The notes: generated by a model from the letters alone, not told the origin. A stretch of 64,000 nt of DNA from Odontocerum albicorne (GCA_949825065.1 OX463864.1:14335327-14399326), one strand, 5' to 3'. Shown: positions 21,541-32,250, numbered from the stretch's first letter. Translations and numbers: made by a program.

Positions 21541-21800
21541 TGTAATTTGTAAAAGAATAACGTGTCCGACGCGGTTAGTGTCGACGAGCGCGGGAACGAT
21601 CTAAAGACAAACGTACGACTAGCGCGGCGCTAGTGATGCGACTGAATCGGCGGTACTAAACTGAACGAGAACGCAGCGAACCAAACGGTATATGTGTGTA
21701 AGGTTGAAACACGAATCGTGGTACACCGTTCGTTGTGTTGGGAGAGAACGATGAATTATAAAGAACTGGGTACATACCTCGCTCTCTACGTGTTACTTGA
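21541..21800 (-). promoter_or_regulatory. CpG-rich segment, candidate promoter/first exon
   Basis: CpG is locally dense (GTGTCCGACGCGG, TCGACGAGCGCGGGAACG, ACTAGCGCGGCGCTAG) against an AT-rich background. On the minus strand there are two TCAGT arthropod initiator motifs (complement of 21641-21645 and 21660-21664). A strong minus-strand donor-like GAGGTATGT lies near 21770-21780. A 93-residue minus ORF (21656-21937) crosses it without a known domain. Strand and role are inferred. Confidence 0.3.
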
Positions 21801-21832
21801 AGACGCATCGGATTTTTTACATCTTCTAGAGG

Positions 21833-22090
21833 TGATGTTTTGTGGTACGGAAAAGAAGTATGTAATATAAAATATTTCAATATATTTTTTAATTGTATTT
21901 TTTTTTTAAATGATTCGAAAAACGAATCTGTTCGCATTTATTTTTAATGTTATGTTTTGAGACACGGAAAAAGAAGTATTGTAGATTGCTTCAAAATATA
22001 TATAATTTATGACTTTTAAAAAAAAACATATTCGATTATTTTAGATATTTTAGGAAATATGTTTTTGAATACGGGAAAAAGTAGAATAAA
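21833..22090. repeat. Diverged ~110-bp tandem repeat
   Basis: Three repeats of a block (TGTTTTG, a purine-rich ACACGGAAAAAGAAGTA, then AT-rich filler) begin near 21833, 21950 and 22058. Confidence 0.6.
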
Positions 22091-22639
22091 CTACTACTTT
22101 ATGACTTCATAATTATTCGAATAACCCTTAATCTCATTTGTTTTGTGATTGATATTTTTGGAATAATACATAAACGAAATTTATTTTATATTAACCAACC
22201 AACTTATGTTACTCGTTAATATGCATAATGTTATTAAATACATACATAACTCAATGCATTTTTGATAAATCGGGAAAATACAGACTACGGAATTGATATT
22301 TAAACCGAGTTATTTATCGAACGAAATTTAAGAATGTACGAGTATATCTGTAATTTGATTGAACAAGCAATAATCATACTAATTTCGGTATATTTTTATG
22401 TATAGACGATACAATGTAGATTATTTTTTAAATATTCCGTACATTTCTTTTTCAAATCTTTATATACCTCACTCAATATATGGTCAGACTACAATAGGAA
22501 ATTTAAAAACAGTGCAATTTACGAAGTTATATGCTCGTATATCAAAAATGGTTTTGAATTCGCACTTATCCGATCTATGACTTCAAATTATAGTTTTGTT
22601 AGATTCGAAAGTCTCTGTGAAAACACTGACAACTTACTG
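22091..22639. other. No recognised feature
   Basis: AT-rich sequence. One TACGAGTA octamer lies at 22337. No coding evidence. Confidence 0.4.
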
Positions 22640-22945
22640 GGATGTTTGACCTCCTGGACTGCAACTGCTTTATAAGTATATTTACTGCCCTGCGATCCAT
22701 TGTCCTTCTCCCGTGCCGTCTGACCTTAAGTCCATCGTCGCTATTACTCTTTTCACACAAATATGTGTCGCCGCTGCGCGCTGAAGTAGGGGTCTCTTTG
22801 GGCAATCCCTACTTCGTCACTACGTGACGTCATGCTCATAACTTACAAAGAAGATTTAGATCTTCTAGTGTAGATTGCGTTTGATGGGGACTTATTTTGT
22901 CATCCATAACAGCGTAGGTGGTGGTGAGATCGAACTGTGTGAACA
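22640..22945 (-). repeat. Family G dispersed repeat, copy 2
   Basis: Reverse of the family: CCGTGCCGTCTGACCTTAAG, ATGTGTCGCCGCTGCG, TCACTACGTGACGTCATGCT, GGGGACTTATTTTGTCATCC, then GTGAGATCGAACTG. Related to 33.2 and 54.3 kb. Confidence 0.75.
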
Positions 22946-23079
22946 GAATATACTCGTTGCATAATGTTTAGTGGGCACGAATGAAATATATTTTGTACAC
23001 AAACAAATATTAATGATTTTAATAAACCTTCTATAGTATTTATATTCGAAAAAAATCTTATTCTTTTTGTATTTGTTGA

Positions 23080-23480
23080 TTATGCATACATATAATCCCG
23101 TCGCGCCCTTGCGGGTAAGGCTGAGAGAACAGATCTCCAAACTGTTTTAACCACGCAAACAACTTTTACCTCTTCCATATTCACACTTCGCGTCATGCAC
23201 AATTTTCTATAATTCATATTCCTCACTCACCTTCTTTTATCCAGCTTAAGTTAGCCATATTTTCCTCAAACCCAATTTAATCCAGCCATATTTTCCTTAA
23301 ACCAAATTTAATCCAGCCATATTTTCCTCGGTCTACCACGCATATTTTACATTTCTGACTTGTACACTAGCTTAGTTATTGTTTCGCAATTCATTCTCTC
23401 CATATGTCAAACCATTTTACAGCTCTTTCATCTTAATTCATACATCCATTTTATCTATACGTTCATGTCTCCGTTCCACC
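23080..23480 (-). mobile_element. LINE-D 3' end
   Basis: Reverse tail: CCGTCGCGCCCTTGCGGGTA, AGGCTGAGAGAACAGATCTC, then CTCTTCCATATTCACACTTC. A short motif AACCCAATTTAATCCAGCCA is locally duplicated near 23270-23325. Confidence 0.55.
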
Positions 23481-23789
23481 TTGCACACATTGACAGTCCC
23501 CAAAGCTTTTATTAGTCCATGTCTTTCCACAGCATTAATTTTACTTTAGTTTTTCTTCTGCCAAACACAAGTTTATGTTGGAGACGTCAAAGTCGACCGG
23601 CACCAACACACCAACACCATTTATTATGTATGGTCGTTTATGTTACTTTTGATATACTCGCACACACAACAACCACGCCATATAAAAAGTTTGTTGATTA
23701 TTTAGTTTCAAATTTTAGTTTAATGGTATGTAAATCACTCTTATATACAAGAATCATACATACTCGTATAAATCAACCCACCATTTTCT

Positions 23790-24030
23790 TGTGGAGGTAG
23801 GCCAAGATAACAGAACACTATACTTTCTTACCGCGACATACACAACCGCCTCTTCTACATATATCCATACAACTTACAATTTCTTTGATTTTTAACATTT
23901 CCTTCTTTCAAAATAATATTCACTTGATTCAACCACACATTCCTTGGCATTCATTCTACATGCTTAAACCATCTCAGAATGCTCTTCTTGATCTTACTTA
24001 AAACACCAAACTTTAAAAAAAATCCACCCC
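23790..24030 (-). mobile_element. LINE-D 3' end
   Basis: Reverse: CTCTTCTACATATATCCATA, TTCACTTGATTCAACCACAC, AAACCATCTCAGAATGCTCT then TCTTGATCTTAC, the complement of the LSKMKKSxLRWFG codons. Confidence 0.65.
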
Positions 24031-24147
24031 TAATCACTCTTTCACAACAAGAAACCAAAACAAAATAATAAAAATACAGGACAAATATTTCTTACAAAAA
24101 TAATGTGTACTCGTATATATCGTCAACCATTCCGTGGACAGTTCCGT

Positions 24148-24372
24148 GGATCCGTGGTCTATTTGGTAACATGCCAGTAATTCAACTTGGGGGTTATGGG
24201 CTCGATTACCACCGGTACGCGATTTTGTTTTAAACAAGAATTTTTAATCTGGTTTTCACTTACGAACTCTATAACATATTATATTTGGTTGGTTGGAAGA
24301 GATATCAACACGGCAATAAAACCGCCATATTGTGATTTGTACAAGGAAAGTGTTATACATTACAATACATTA
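24148..24372 (+). mobile_element. SINE-1a copy
   Basis: ATCCGTGGTCTATTTGGTAA, GGGCTCGATTACCACCGGTA, TTTTTAATCTGGTTTTCACT, GTTGGTTGGAAGAGATATCA and ACCGCCATATTGTG, with the tail GGAAAGTGTTATACATTACA. Confidence 0.8.
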
Positions 24373-24429
24373 CGATTGCTGCAAATTGGTGAATTTATTA
24401 AATTCTAAATAATATTGATTTTTTTTTAT

Positions 24430-25440
24430 CCACTTGCACGGATTTCTCATGTTACACAAAGAGGGTCTGCTTCAAGCGTTAGCTTATTCGTTAGGAAGAA
24501 TATCAGCCAGGATTCTTCTCATACTGCTAGACGGTACCGAGAATATATCAACAGTGTCATTCAGTTGGTTCAATATCTCTATACCACGCGTGACTGAGTG
24601 TTTAGCCATGATATTCGTCCTGTGAGTTGGTATGTAGAACAGGTGATTCCTTGCACGGCTATATTTATAAGGTACATATAAACTTAGTGCTTCTAGAATC
24701 TCGGGACAGTTAAAGCAACCTTGGAAAACCTTAAGTAGGAATATCGCAATGGATTCTTGCCTTCTTGTTTCGAAGCTTCTATAGTTACACACCGTGAGAA
24801 GTTCGGCATGGTGAGCATATTTTGGGTAATCGGCCTTTGTTCTGTACCATAGATATCTGAGGAAATTTTTTTGTATTTGTTCTATATTTTTTTTTATATT
24901 TGAGCTGGTGAGGAGCCCAAACCGTAGATGCATATTCTAATTAGATAATTATATAAGTTTCGGAGGATATCGGTGCTGTTAAATTCTCTTGGTATTCTCA
25001 TTATAAAACCGAGTAGTTTGTAACAGTCCGATATCAAACGTGAGACATGGTTAACGAACGTGAGTCCGACATCAAAGTTTACACCCAAATCTTTGAATTC
25101 AGAAACTCTGTTTAATGCCACTCCCTGTATAGTATACTGATGGTTGATTGGTGAAAACGATCGACTATAAGATACACAGACACATGTATTAATGTTGAAC
25201 AGATCAGTTAGCTCAGTCCAGGAGACTAGGGAGTCTAGGTCCTATTGTAACTGTGCACAGTCGGGAGGTTAATTGATCTTTTTAAAAAATTTCAAGTTGT
25301 CTGCGAACAATAAACATGTCGAGTGACTTACGGAATTTTGAGTGTCGTCTTTTACTATGAGGAATAACAGGGGATCTAAATTAGATCCTTGTGGTATACC
25401 AGATCTTGCGATAAATTCCACAGAAGACTTTGATGTTTTT
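24430..25440 (-). pseudogene. CR1/Jockey-like RT, 3' third of ORF2
   Basis: The minus strand reads, in order: SGIPQGSNLDPLLF (RT box near 25400), LLFADNLKFFKK (the FADD box with the second D changed to N, near 25300), NRVSEFKDLGVNFD (25.1 kb), LLGFIMRIPREF, IEQIQKNFLRYLWYR, then a C-terminus with HRTNIMAKHSVTRGIEILNQ. At least one stop and one frameshift near 24.9 kb break it. The N-terminal part is missing, as is usual for 5'-truncated LINEs. The FADN change alone would disable catalysis. Confidence 0.8.
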
Positions 25441-25949
25441 TTATGTTGGTTTTAAATTTTAATGTTGTACAATCTTATATTTTGAAGACTGGATTATTTT
25501 CTATGTTTATATGTCACGATTTTATTTATATTTTTTTCGACTTGTATAATTGTTATGGGTTGCATAGCACTTCCAGGCACACCCATTGGGATAAAAATTC
25601 AATTATTATAACATTAGAAGTATAATTGAGTTTCTTTTAATTGTGTCCAGTAGTGGACTAAGTTTAACATAATGATTTATTTCAACCATCGCGATTTCAT
25701 TGGGAAATGAATCCGAAACACTCGGCTGAAAGATAAGCGTTGTACTAAGTAGGCCACACAGTCTAAGTAATAATAATGACTATATCAAAAAGAGTAGTAC
25801 CAAATTAATTCATTTTACACTTGAAAGAACATTTTTTTAAGAACGGCATCGATCTAACGTGTAGTACTTCTTGACACGTGAGTCGTAAGAAGAAGCAACA
25901 AGAACCCTAATCATGAATTCAACATAAAGCTCACCTGTGAGCTATCAAT
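25441..25949. other. No recognised feature
   Basis: AT-rich, no domain. Possibly older LINE sequence. Confidence 0.35.
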
Positions 25950-26160
25950 AAATATATGGTATACATGTCATCAAACCATGCCCGTTAGGCGAAGGCAAAG
26001 AGAGATGCCCGTTTGGCGAAGGCACAGAGAGATGCCCGTTTGGGGTAGGCAAAGAGAGATCATCACGCTTTTCTATCTAGGCACACAGAATGTCCACATT
26101 CACAAACCTGGTTATGATTCTCCTTTTTCTCATACGTCTTACTGCTTCCTAAGTTAAAAT
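25950..26160 (-). mobile_element. LINE-D tail with 27-bp triplication
   Basis: The reverse tail block ATGCCCGTTTGGCGAAGGCA then CAGAGAG is repeated three times at 25978, 26005 and 26032. In other copies the corresponding block (CCTATCGGGGTAGGCAGAGA) occurs once. Confidence 0.65.
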
Positions 26161-26290
26161 TAATCCTATCATCTATTCCTATTTTTCCTCACAGTAGTAC
26201 ATCTTGATAGTTTTCTATTCACATGAGACATGTACATCAGTTTTGGACGTCTTTCGCAACAAATTCTCTCAGTATTTCCAAACCGTCGAC

Positions 26291-26869
26291 AGCAGGCTGG
26301 GGCAAATATTTTGGCTAAACGAGTGGACTCGTACGTGCTAAATAATTGTTGTTATCTAGTTATAAGTAGTATGTATGTAGGTGTTAATTATTTCTAAGAA
26401 ATTAAATATTAAGATTATCAAAAATAAAATCACGTGTAGGAAATTAAAGTGAAGTTAGTTCATAGTTATAATATATAAATTAGATTAGTTCTTAAGTTAT
26501 AAATTTGTATATAGGCACCTTTGACAAATGTTTGTGCCATGAACTACTTTATTGAAAAATAAATGTATATTTTGGCTTACGGGAATTCGAATATAAGAAC
26601 TGGTCGACCAATAAAATTACGATTTTTAGAAGCAATTAATGCAAAATTAAAAAAAGAATGAACGCGGAGGTAAAAGTGATACTATATTGGTAAGTACGGC
26701 GTATTTACATTTAAATTAATGACAATTTAGGAAGTTGTGCATTAAACACGGCTACACAATTCACTCAAGCCGTTGGCAAGGGATCTCTTAAAAGAAAAGT
26801 TTGGGAACCGCTGATGTATCGGAATACTGAGGAAAGCATGATTCAATCAAGTATTTAAAAAAATCTAGG
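26291..26869. other. Unassigned; hAT-like terminus at 26813
   Basis: The complement ending at 26813 reads CAGCGGTTCCCAAACTTTTC, typical of hAT termini. The candidate left terminus is not found, so element extent is unknown. AATAAATGTAT near 26560 could be a LINE or gene 3' end. Confidence 0.4.
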
Positions 26870-27020
26870 TTAGGTAGAAAGAAACCGACCGATTTTTATA
26901 AGAATGCGAATGGATACTGAAGAATCTCAAAATGCATGTCATGACACAAATATCTGGCACTGTATTCTCTCTGCCTATCGCTGAAAGATTCATCGTGGTG
27001 ATGTGTATGTATATACATTA
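26870..27020 (+). mobile_element. LINE-D tail, degenerate
   Basis: ATCTGGCACTGTATTCTCTC then TGCCTATCGCTGAAAG and GTGGTGATGTGTATGTAT match the terminal block of LINE-D. Confidence 0.55.
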
Positions 27021-27599
27021 CTATTTTCAAACGAAACATTTTGGAGACAGAAAAAACCATTTCATTATGCGTAACCTGAAATTATAATTGTTCTTTAAAT
27101 ATTTACTGCTTTGTCGTATCTGACTACTCCAATAGATAAACGGCGTGATGGTAAATATATAATTGACGGACAGCCAATTACGTCTGGAGCGGTTGACAGC
27201 GCTAACAGGATTTGGGAACGAACCGGCTTTCGAAATACAGTCAGCGCTTTGTATTATTAATAAGCGAGAAAGTAGAAAAAGTGGAATGAGTATGATAAAA
27301 ATATTGGCAATAAAAGTAACAGATTTCTCTTTTTCAATTCAAGAGATTCTATCAAGATCAGTTTGTGAAACGAAATAATCGAATCGCGAGATGCGATAGG
27401 GAAAAAAGTCAACGAAGCTCTGACCTACACATACTCGAACACATTGTTTCTCAAACAAACAAAAAATAGACTTCACGATCCCCTTGTAGAAAATTGTTGA
27501 TGCATGTCTACGTGGCCACAATAACTCAAATATCATATTTGTATTCAGTGAGACACAGGCAAAAGTTTGGTTTACTGAGGACACGACAAATGAAAGGCA
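27021..27599. other. No recognised feature
   Basis: A 71-residue plus ORF (27163-27378) and an 81-residue minus ORF (27339-27584) have no domain I recognise. Confidence 0.35.
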
Positions 27600-27690
27600 A
27601 CAAACCCAGATCCATTAAAATTGTATCCAAATAAAATTACCTGTTGTTTTTTCGCACATTGTGTATAATTTCTCACCATGTGTAAAAAAA
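27600..27690 (-). repeat. Dispersed repeat shared with 12361-12447
   Basis: Reverse of the block described at 12361 (AACCCAGATCCATTAAAATT, AATTACCTGTTGTTTTTTCG). Confidence 0.65.
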
Positions 27691-27756
27691 TATAATATTG
27701 CTTGATTTATTTTTATAAAAAAACATATTAATCCGTAGAACCATTCGACAGACAGA

Positions 27757-27968
27757 CGACCTCCGTGGCCTAGTTGGTAAGACACCTATCTCGCAGCCCG
27801 GAGGTTGCGGGTTCGAATCCCTGTTGTTACCAAGATTTTTTAAAAAGGATTCTAGTATGATTTTCACATAAGGCCATTTTAACATCTTTCTGGTTGGTTA
27901 AAAGAGGCAAGAAGCCTCCAGGTTGTATACTCGTACAACGAAAGTGTAATACAATACAACCAGTAACT
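27757..27968 (+). mobile_element. SINE-1a, best full-length copy
   Basis: Head GACCTCCGTGGCCTAGTTGG then TAAGACACC (A box), GCGGGTTCGAATCCCTGTTG (B box). The body has GATTCTAGTATGATTTTCAC and TTTCTGGTTGGTTAAAAGAG. The tail is CCTCCAGGTTG, TATACTCGTACAACGAAAGT, GTAATACAATACAACC. The TACTCGTA at 27928 is an extra 6 bp relative to other copies, which read GTATACAACG. RNA polymerase III promoter boxes are well kept. Confidence 0.88.
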
Positions 27969-28149
27969 AGGTTAGCTACCATTTATTCCTGTATGATTAT
28001 GATAACATTACTTACGCCATCTATTACACACCATCACTAGCTATATTATATAAGAGATATACCTACAGGGGTAACCATTGGAGTAAACAATGTATTCAAT
28101 GACTTGGCGTGTTCGTTTTTCAACTTAATGTGTTCGTTTTTCAAATAAA

Positions 28150-28234
28150 ATGTGTTATTTTCCTTTCGTACACGTAAGTTATTTTAATTAGCGAGACCCC
28201 TTAGGGGGCGCGACTCGCAGGTTGAGAAACGATG
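28150..28234. mobile_element. hAT-like right terminus
   Basis: In complement from 28234: CATCGTTTCTCAACCTGCGA then GTCGCGCCCCCTAAGGGGTC. This resembles the ends of many hAT MITEs. The left end and 8-bp duplication could not be matched. Confidence 0.4.
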
Positions 28235-28292
28235 GTCTAACAGAAAAAAGCAATATCTGACAAAATTATAAAACATAATAGTGATACAAGTA

Positions 28293-28489
28293 CCCGGCGG
28301 TAAGTAATACACATCGGGCTTAAGAAAGAGACTGTCGGCCAAAATCGGCTAACTTCGGCTTTGTAGAGCGTCGTCTCCGTCATTCATACACGTGTTCCAT
28401 CGCGAGACTGTTAGCGCATCGTTCGACAGAGACGACGCTAGCCGACAGTCTCTTTCTTAAGCCCCCGATGTATATTACTTACCGCCGGG
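28293..28489. mobile_element. Young MITE with ~50-bp TIRs, TA flanks
   Basis: The left end CCCGGCGGTAAGTAATACAC and the complement of the right end CCCGGCGGTAAGTAATATAC continue together through CTTAAGAAAGAGACTGTCGG. TIRs are about 50 bp with only a few differences. The two ends also share GCGTCGTCTC further in, offset by about 22 bp. TA flanks both ends (28291-28292, 28490-28491). 197 bp, non-coding. Confidence 0.85.
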
Positions 28490-28674
28490 TACTGTACTTC
28501 TTCAATTATGTTACCCGGAAAGGTGCCAGTCCGTGAACAGTTTATTACTTGGCCGTGTCGAGAGAAAACTATACAACAAATAATAATAAAAATAATGTAT
28601 TGAAAATGAACAATTCTCATTATTTGCTTCACAATTTTATAAATATATGGTATTTAAGAATATTTTTATAAATA

Positions 28675-29115
28675 CATACCATTTACCTGTCAGGGTAGGC
28701 AAAAACAAGAGCGCCAGACTTGTCTACCTCGACACACATCCTTCGCTTTTTTATATATCCATACACCTTCTCATATAGCTCAAACAATTTCGCTGACTTT
28801 CTACGTTTTTTTAAATATAAATTACTTGATCCAATCTACACTGTATTTAGTATTACGCTCTAACGCCTTCAACTCACATTTGCACTATATATTTGTTTTT
28901 TTTTTTGTTTTTCGTCTTTCATTTGTCCAATATGCTCAAACTATCTCAGAGTGCTGTTTATCATCTAGCTTCAACACATCAACCTTAAGTTCACATTCAT
29001 TCCCAATCACTTTATTCCGTATTATCATAAATTGTCACTCTAACATATGTAACATATTGTTCACAGTGCACGCATTTCTACAGCACTGCTTGAATTTAAT
29101 TTCAATGTGTATAAA
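28675..29115 (-). mobile_element. LINE-D 3' end, long copy
   Basis: Reverse: ACCTGTCAGGGTAGGCA, CTTGATCCAATCTACACTGT, AACTCACATTTGCACTATAT, CAAACTATCTCAGAGTGCTG, CAACACATCAACCTTAAGTT, TCATTCCCAATCAC. This covers the encoded WFGHV tail and the 3'UTR. Confidence 0.8.
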
Positions 29116-29182
29116 TTACCAAAAACTTTTAACTGTTCCATAAATGTGTTAAACAAATATGTAAAAATATATTACTTTGTTA

Positions 29183-29330
29183 TTCCACTAATTTCACTTT
29201 CCCTGTAACACGTGTTCCTACCTCCATTCTCGAGGCTTTTTTCTGGTGGAACGATTTATCATTCCACCTGAAGAGCCTCAAGATAGGAGGTAGAATTAGG
29301 ATGTCTCAGAGATTAATGTAATTAGTGGAC
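29183..29330. mobile_element. Foldback MITE with internal hairpin
   Basis: Outer arms TCCACTAATT (29184) and AATTAGTGGA (29320) are inverted. Inside, 29218-29293 forms a hairpin: CTACCTCC/GGAGGTAG, GAGGCT/AGCCTC and GGTGGAA/TTCCACC pair. Could also be read as a small-RNA precursor shape, but the outer arms favour a MITE. Confidence 0.6.
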
Positions 29331-29481
29331 TAATAAATTAATTGATTGTCAAATATTCAATTATTGAATTACACATAGTTAAAACTGAAATATTTGATAA
29401 AATTAAACAAATTTTACAAACAAAAAGACATATTATTCTAACATGTATTACGTATTGTATTATATTGCATTTTTGCCTTGC

Positions 29482-29645
29482 AGTCGTAGTGGCAATATCC
29501 TATGTGGCAATCTCTTCGAACCAACCAACAAGATGTTAAAGAGGCCATACGTGAAAATTACACTGCAATCATTTTTTCAAATTGGATTATTGCGGGAATT
29601 AAACCCGTGATCTTCCGGATTAAAAGACAAGTTATTAACTATTTA
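29482..29645 (-). mobile_element. SINE-1a copy
   Basis: Reverse: CTATGTGGCAATCTCTTCGA, ACCAACCAACAAGATGTTAA, then AAACCCGTGATCTTCCGGAT for the B-box region. Confidence 0.75.
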
Positions 29646-30357
29646 TTCAAATTTTGATTGTACTTTTAACCCAGTAAACATTACAATGCTTACACATAAT
29701 GAGAAAATAAGTTTTTTAAGTATTAAACATTTTATTGCAAAATCTAAAATCATCTTCTAATCAACCAAACCAGTTTTACGCAGATTCGTGCCAATCGCAG
29801 GCTCAGGAGTTACAATGTTCATTATTAACACGCGAAGACAAAGAAAGAATAGCAAAAAAAAACATATTTTCGAACTAACAAACAATTGAAAAGCACGTGA
29901 TAGATTATTTACGGGAGTTGACCCACTTTTCATGTTATAATTGTTTCTGGATTATTGATTATATTTATTGAAGAAAAAAATATGCCGTAAGTAGACACAA
30001 AAGTATTTAGATGTACATATGTTATAATAAATACAATTTTTACATAAACTAGTGTATATCATAAAACTTTTGAAAGAAGCGATGTGCACGACGCCGTAGA
30101 TATTTTCAAAGGTGAAGTGAGACCGATGTGAGATTATTGCTATTAAATTTGTTCAATTTGTGAAACGATTTCGGCTCAAAAGAATGCCTCCATAACGAGA
30201 GAACAACGATGCGGCGCTTCACTCACTACAGTTCGTTTCATATGCAACCTTGTATGGCTCGTAATTATTTCGAAATGGTATATAATATGGAAACTAAATT
30301 GGGAGCTATTATTCATTTTAATCTGTCGGTCTATTGCGCTTAAATCACTTTATTTTT
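29646..30357. other. No recognised feature
   Basis: AT-rich sequence. No domain or repeat recognised. Confidence 0.4.
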
Positions 30358-30575
30358 TAATGCTAAGAATTCCTATTATTGCTAGATTCCTTTAATCTTT
30401 TGATGCTAAGAATTCCTATTATTGCTGGATTACTTTAATCTTTTGATGCTAAGAATTTCTATTATTGCTGGATTCCTTTAATATTCAGATGCTTGGACAT
30501 TTCATTTTTTAATGCTAAGAATTCCTATTATTGCTGGATTCCTTCAATATTTTGATGCTTGGAAATTTCACGGGA
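30358..30575. repeat. 43-bp tandem repeat, about five copies
   Basis: TGCTAAGAATTCCTATTATT then GCTGGATTCCTTTAATCTTT. Starts at 30361, 30404, 30447, 30490, 30513 and 30556. One unit is shortened to 23 bp. Confidence 0.9.
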
Positions 30576-30780
30576 AAGATATCGTACATGATGCGATATT
30601 TCAACGAGCAAAAAAGTTCATTCGAAATTTCGGCGTTCACAGCTTTGAGATATAAGGAAATGTGTTTTATGCGATAGCAGTCATTCCGAATGACCCGAAC
30701 GTATTATTATATTACATAGAACTACAATCAGGCGGTTCGGATTCGATTTTCGATTAAAAGTATCAAATTATTATATTATA

Positions 30781-31032
30781 TATAGCTAAGGCATTAACAC
30801 TGTGGAGGTTTAAGAACAATGTAATTTGTTTACTAAATCACTGTTTATTCCACGTTATATAACGGTATAACCCTACCGGTTCCAAGGTTTTCACCTTATC
30901 ATCACAAATACTTGTTTGTTCTTCTCTAGTAATGAAAAATTGAAACCTGTAGAAAAATTTAAATACATGTATAAAGCGTAATAAACAGTGTTTAGACTAA
31001 ACAAACCACAGTATCAATTTTTGTTAATGTTG
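30781..31032. mobile_element. Palindromic element P, copy 2
   Basis: The left arm is complete: TAAGGCATTAACACTGTGGA, GGTTTAAG, CTGTTTATTCCACG, GGTATAACCCTACCGGTTCC. The right arm is degraded but keeps AATAAACAGTGTTTAG. Confidence 0.7.
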
Positions 31033-31044
31033 TCTTCTTCTCTT

Positions 31045-31140
31045 ATTATTACATACGTTTTCACAATCATGCCACTGGCCTATCGGGGTAGGCAGAGAGA
31101 AGAGAACACTAGATATGCTATCATGATACACACCCTTCTA
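31045..31140 (-). mobile_element. LINE-D tail
   Basis: Reverse tail CCTATCGGGGTAGGCAGAGA then ATGATACACACCCTTC. Very short. Confidence 0.6.
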
Positions 31141-31400
31141 TATGCATAGACTTAACAGGTCTAACTGTGTAAGGGTGTGGGCTGAAAAATAATCTGGTGT
31201 CCCCATGGCTGGGCTCGCCCTATATTGGTGTGGTGTATCTTGGCCGGGGGAATGTTATTAGATGAGCCCAGACCTTTAGATAGCTTCTGTCTTTAATGTA
31301 TTCTCTGCAATTTATGTGTTCTTGAAGTATATTTATATGTATTATGTACATACTGTGTTGCTATCAATAAACCTATATTTATTTATTTATTATTTATTAA
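31141..31400 (+). mobile_element. LINE-A 3' end with (ATTT)n tail
   Basis: GGGTGTGGGCTGAAAAATAA, CCATGGCTGGGCTCGCCCTA, TATTGGTGTGGTGTATCTTG, then TTGCTATCAATAAACCTATA and TTTATTTATTTATT. The ATTT repeat at the 3' end is a usual LINE terminus. This is the clearest copy of the family. Confidence 0.8.
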
Positions 31401-31474
31401 CAACACAACTTCTACAATCTTTCCGAATTTTTCCGTTTCCTTTTTTTTTCAAAACATCATTCACATAATTTAAT

Positions 31475-31685
31475 TATTGTAATTTATTTTATCAAACACT
31501 GTTAACTTTGAAACCAGTATAACCCTACCGGTTTCAAAGCTTTCACCTCATCATTAGGGAGCACAAACAAACCAGTAGGGTTATACCGTTACATCAAGTG
31601 GAATGTGTTTAACAGTGTTTGATAAAAACAAATTACAATGTCTTTAAGCCCCCATAATGTTAATGTCTTAACTATAGATAATACA
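31475..31685. mobile_element. Palindromic element P, copy 3
   Basis: TATAACCCTACCGGTTTCAA on the left and CCAGTAGGGTTATACCGTTA on the right face each other. The right arm is complete to TTAATGTCTTAACTATA; the left outer arm is truncated. Confidence 0.75.
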
Positions 31686-31689
31686 ATTT

Positions 31690-31830
31690 AATTATACATT
31701 CTTAGGTCGTCCTCGACCATGCCTTCCAATCACATTTGCACTATATATTTGTTTTGTTAGTTTTTTTACAATTAATTCGTTATAAATGCCCAAACCATCT
31801 TAGAGTGATCTTCTTCATCTTACTCAACAC
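31690..31830 (-). mobile_element. LINE-D 3' fragment
   Basis: Reverse: CCTTCCAATCACATTTGCAC, CCCAAACCATCTTAGAGTGA, TCTTCTTCATCTTACTCAAC. Confidence 0.65.
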
Positions 31831-32250
31831 ACCAGGACTAAATTATTATTCGCAAGGAATTCCGCATCCTGGACAGCGCAGAGCGTTGCACAAATCAAGA
31901 TATCTTCGGTACAAGACACCGATCTCCTCGGGCACTGCAGCAAATATTACATGGATATTACAAATATTACAAATATTACGTCACCGTAGATACAGCGAGT
32001 CGATTCATAATGTTATATTCACTAGTTTGCCATATTATCCTTGTTTCTCCTTGTTCGGAGGCTGCTAAAATATTTCCAAGTCCTTCAGTATACTCCAGTT
32101 CAAACAAAAACTACTTTGTAAAACAATTTTAGGGGTTGATTGGAAATACCGTCCGATGACAAGAAACCTATCTAATTGCACACTATACAATATATGTATT
32201 AAATAAATACGATATACTAAACTGATATGGATTTAATACTTTAACCCATA
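31831..32250. other. Unassigned; low-copy repeat
   Basis: 31890-31960 resembles 16065-16130 (CAAGACACCGATCTCCTCGG, GCACTGCAGCAA). A 110-residue plus ORF (31736-32068) spans it without a known domain. Confidence 0.35.

Noticed and set aside
26290..26813. A complete hAT element
   Set aside because: Only the right end is typical. CAGCAGGCTGGGG on the left is not its complement and no 8-bp duplication is seen.
28068..28234. A complete hAT element from CAGGGG at 28068 to 28234
   Set aside because: The proposed left end does not pair with the right terminus, and the flanking 8-mers do not match.
29218..29293. A let-7-like microRNA, from GGAGGTAG
   Set aside because: The seed differs from TGAGGTAG and the rest of the mature sequence does not match. 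The outer inverted arms favour a MITE.
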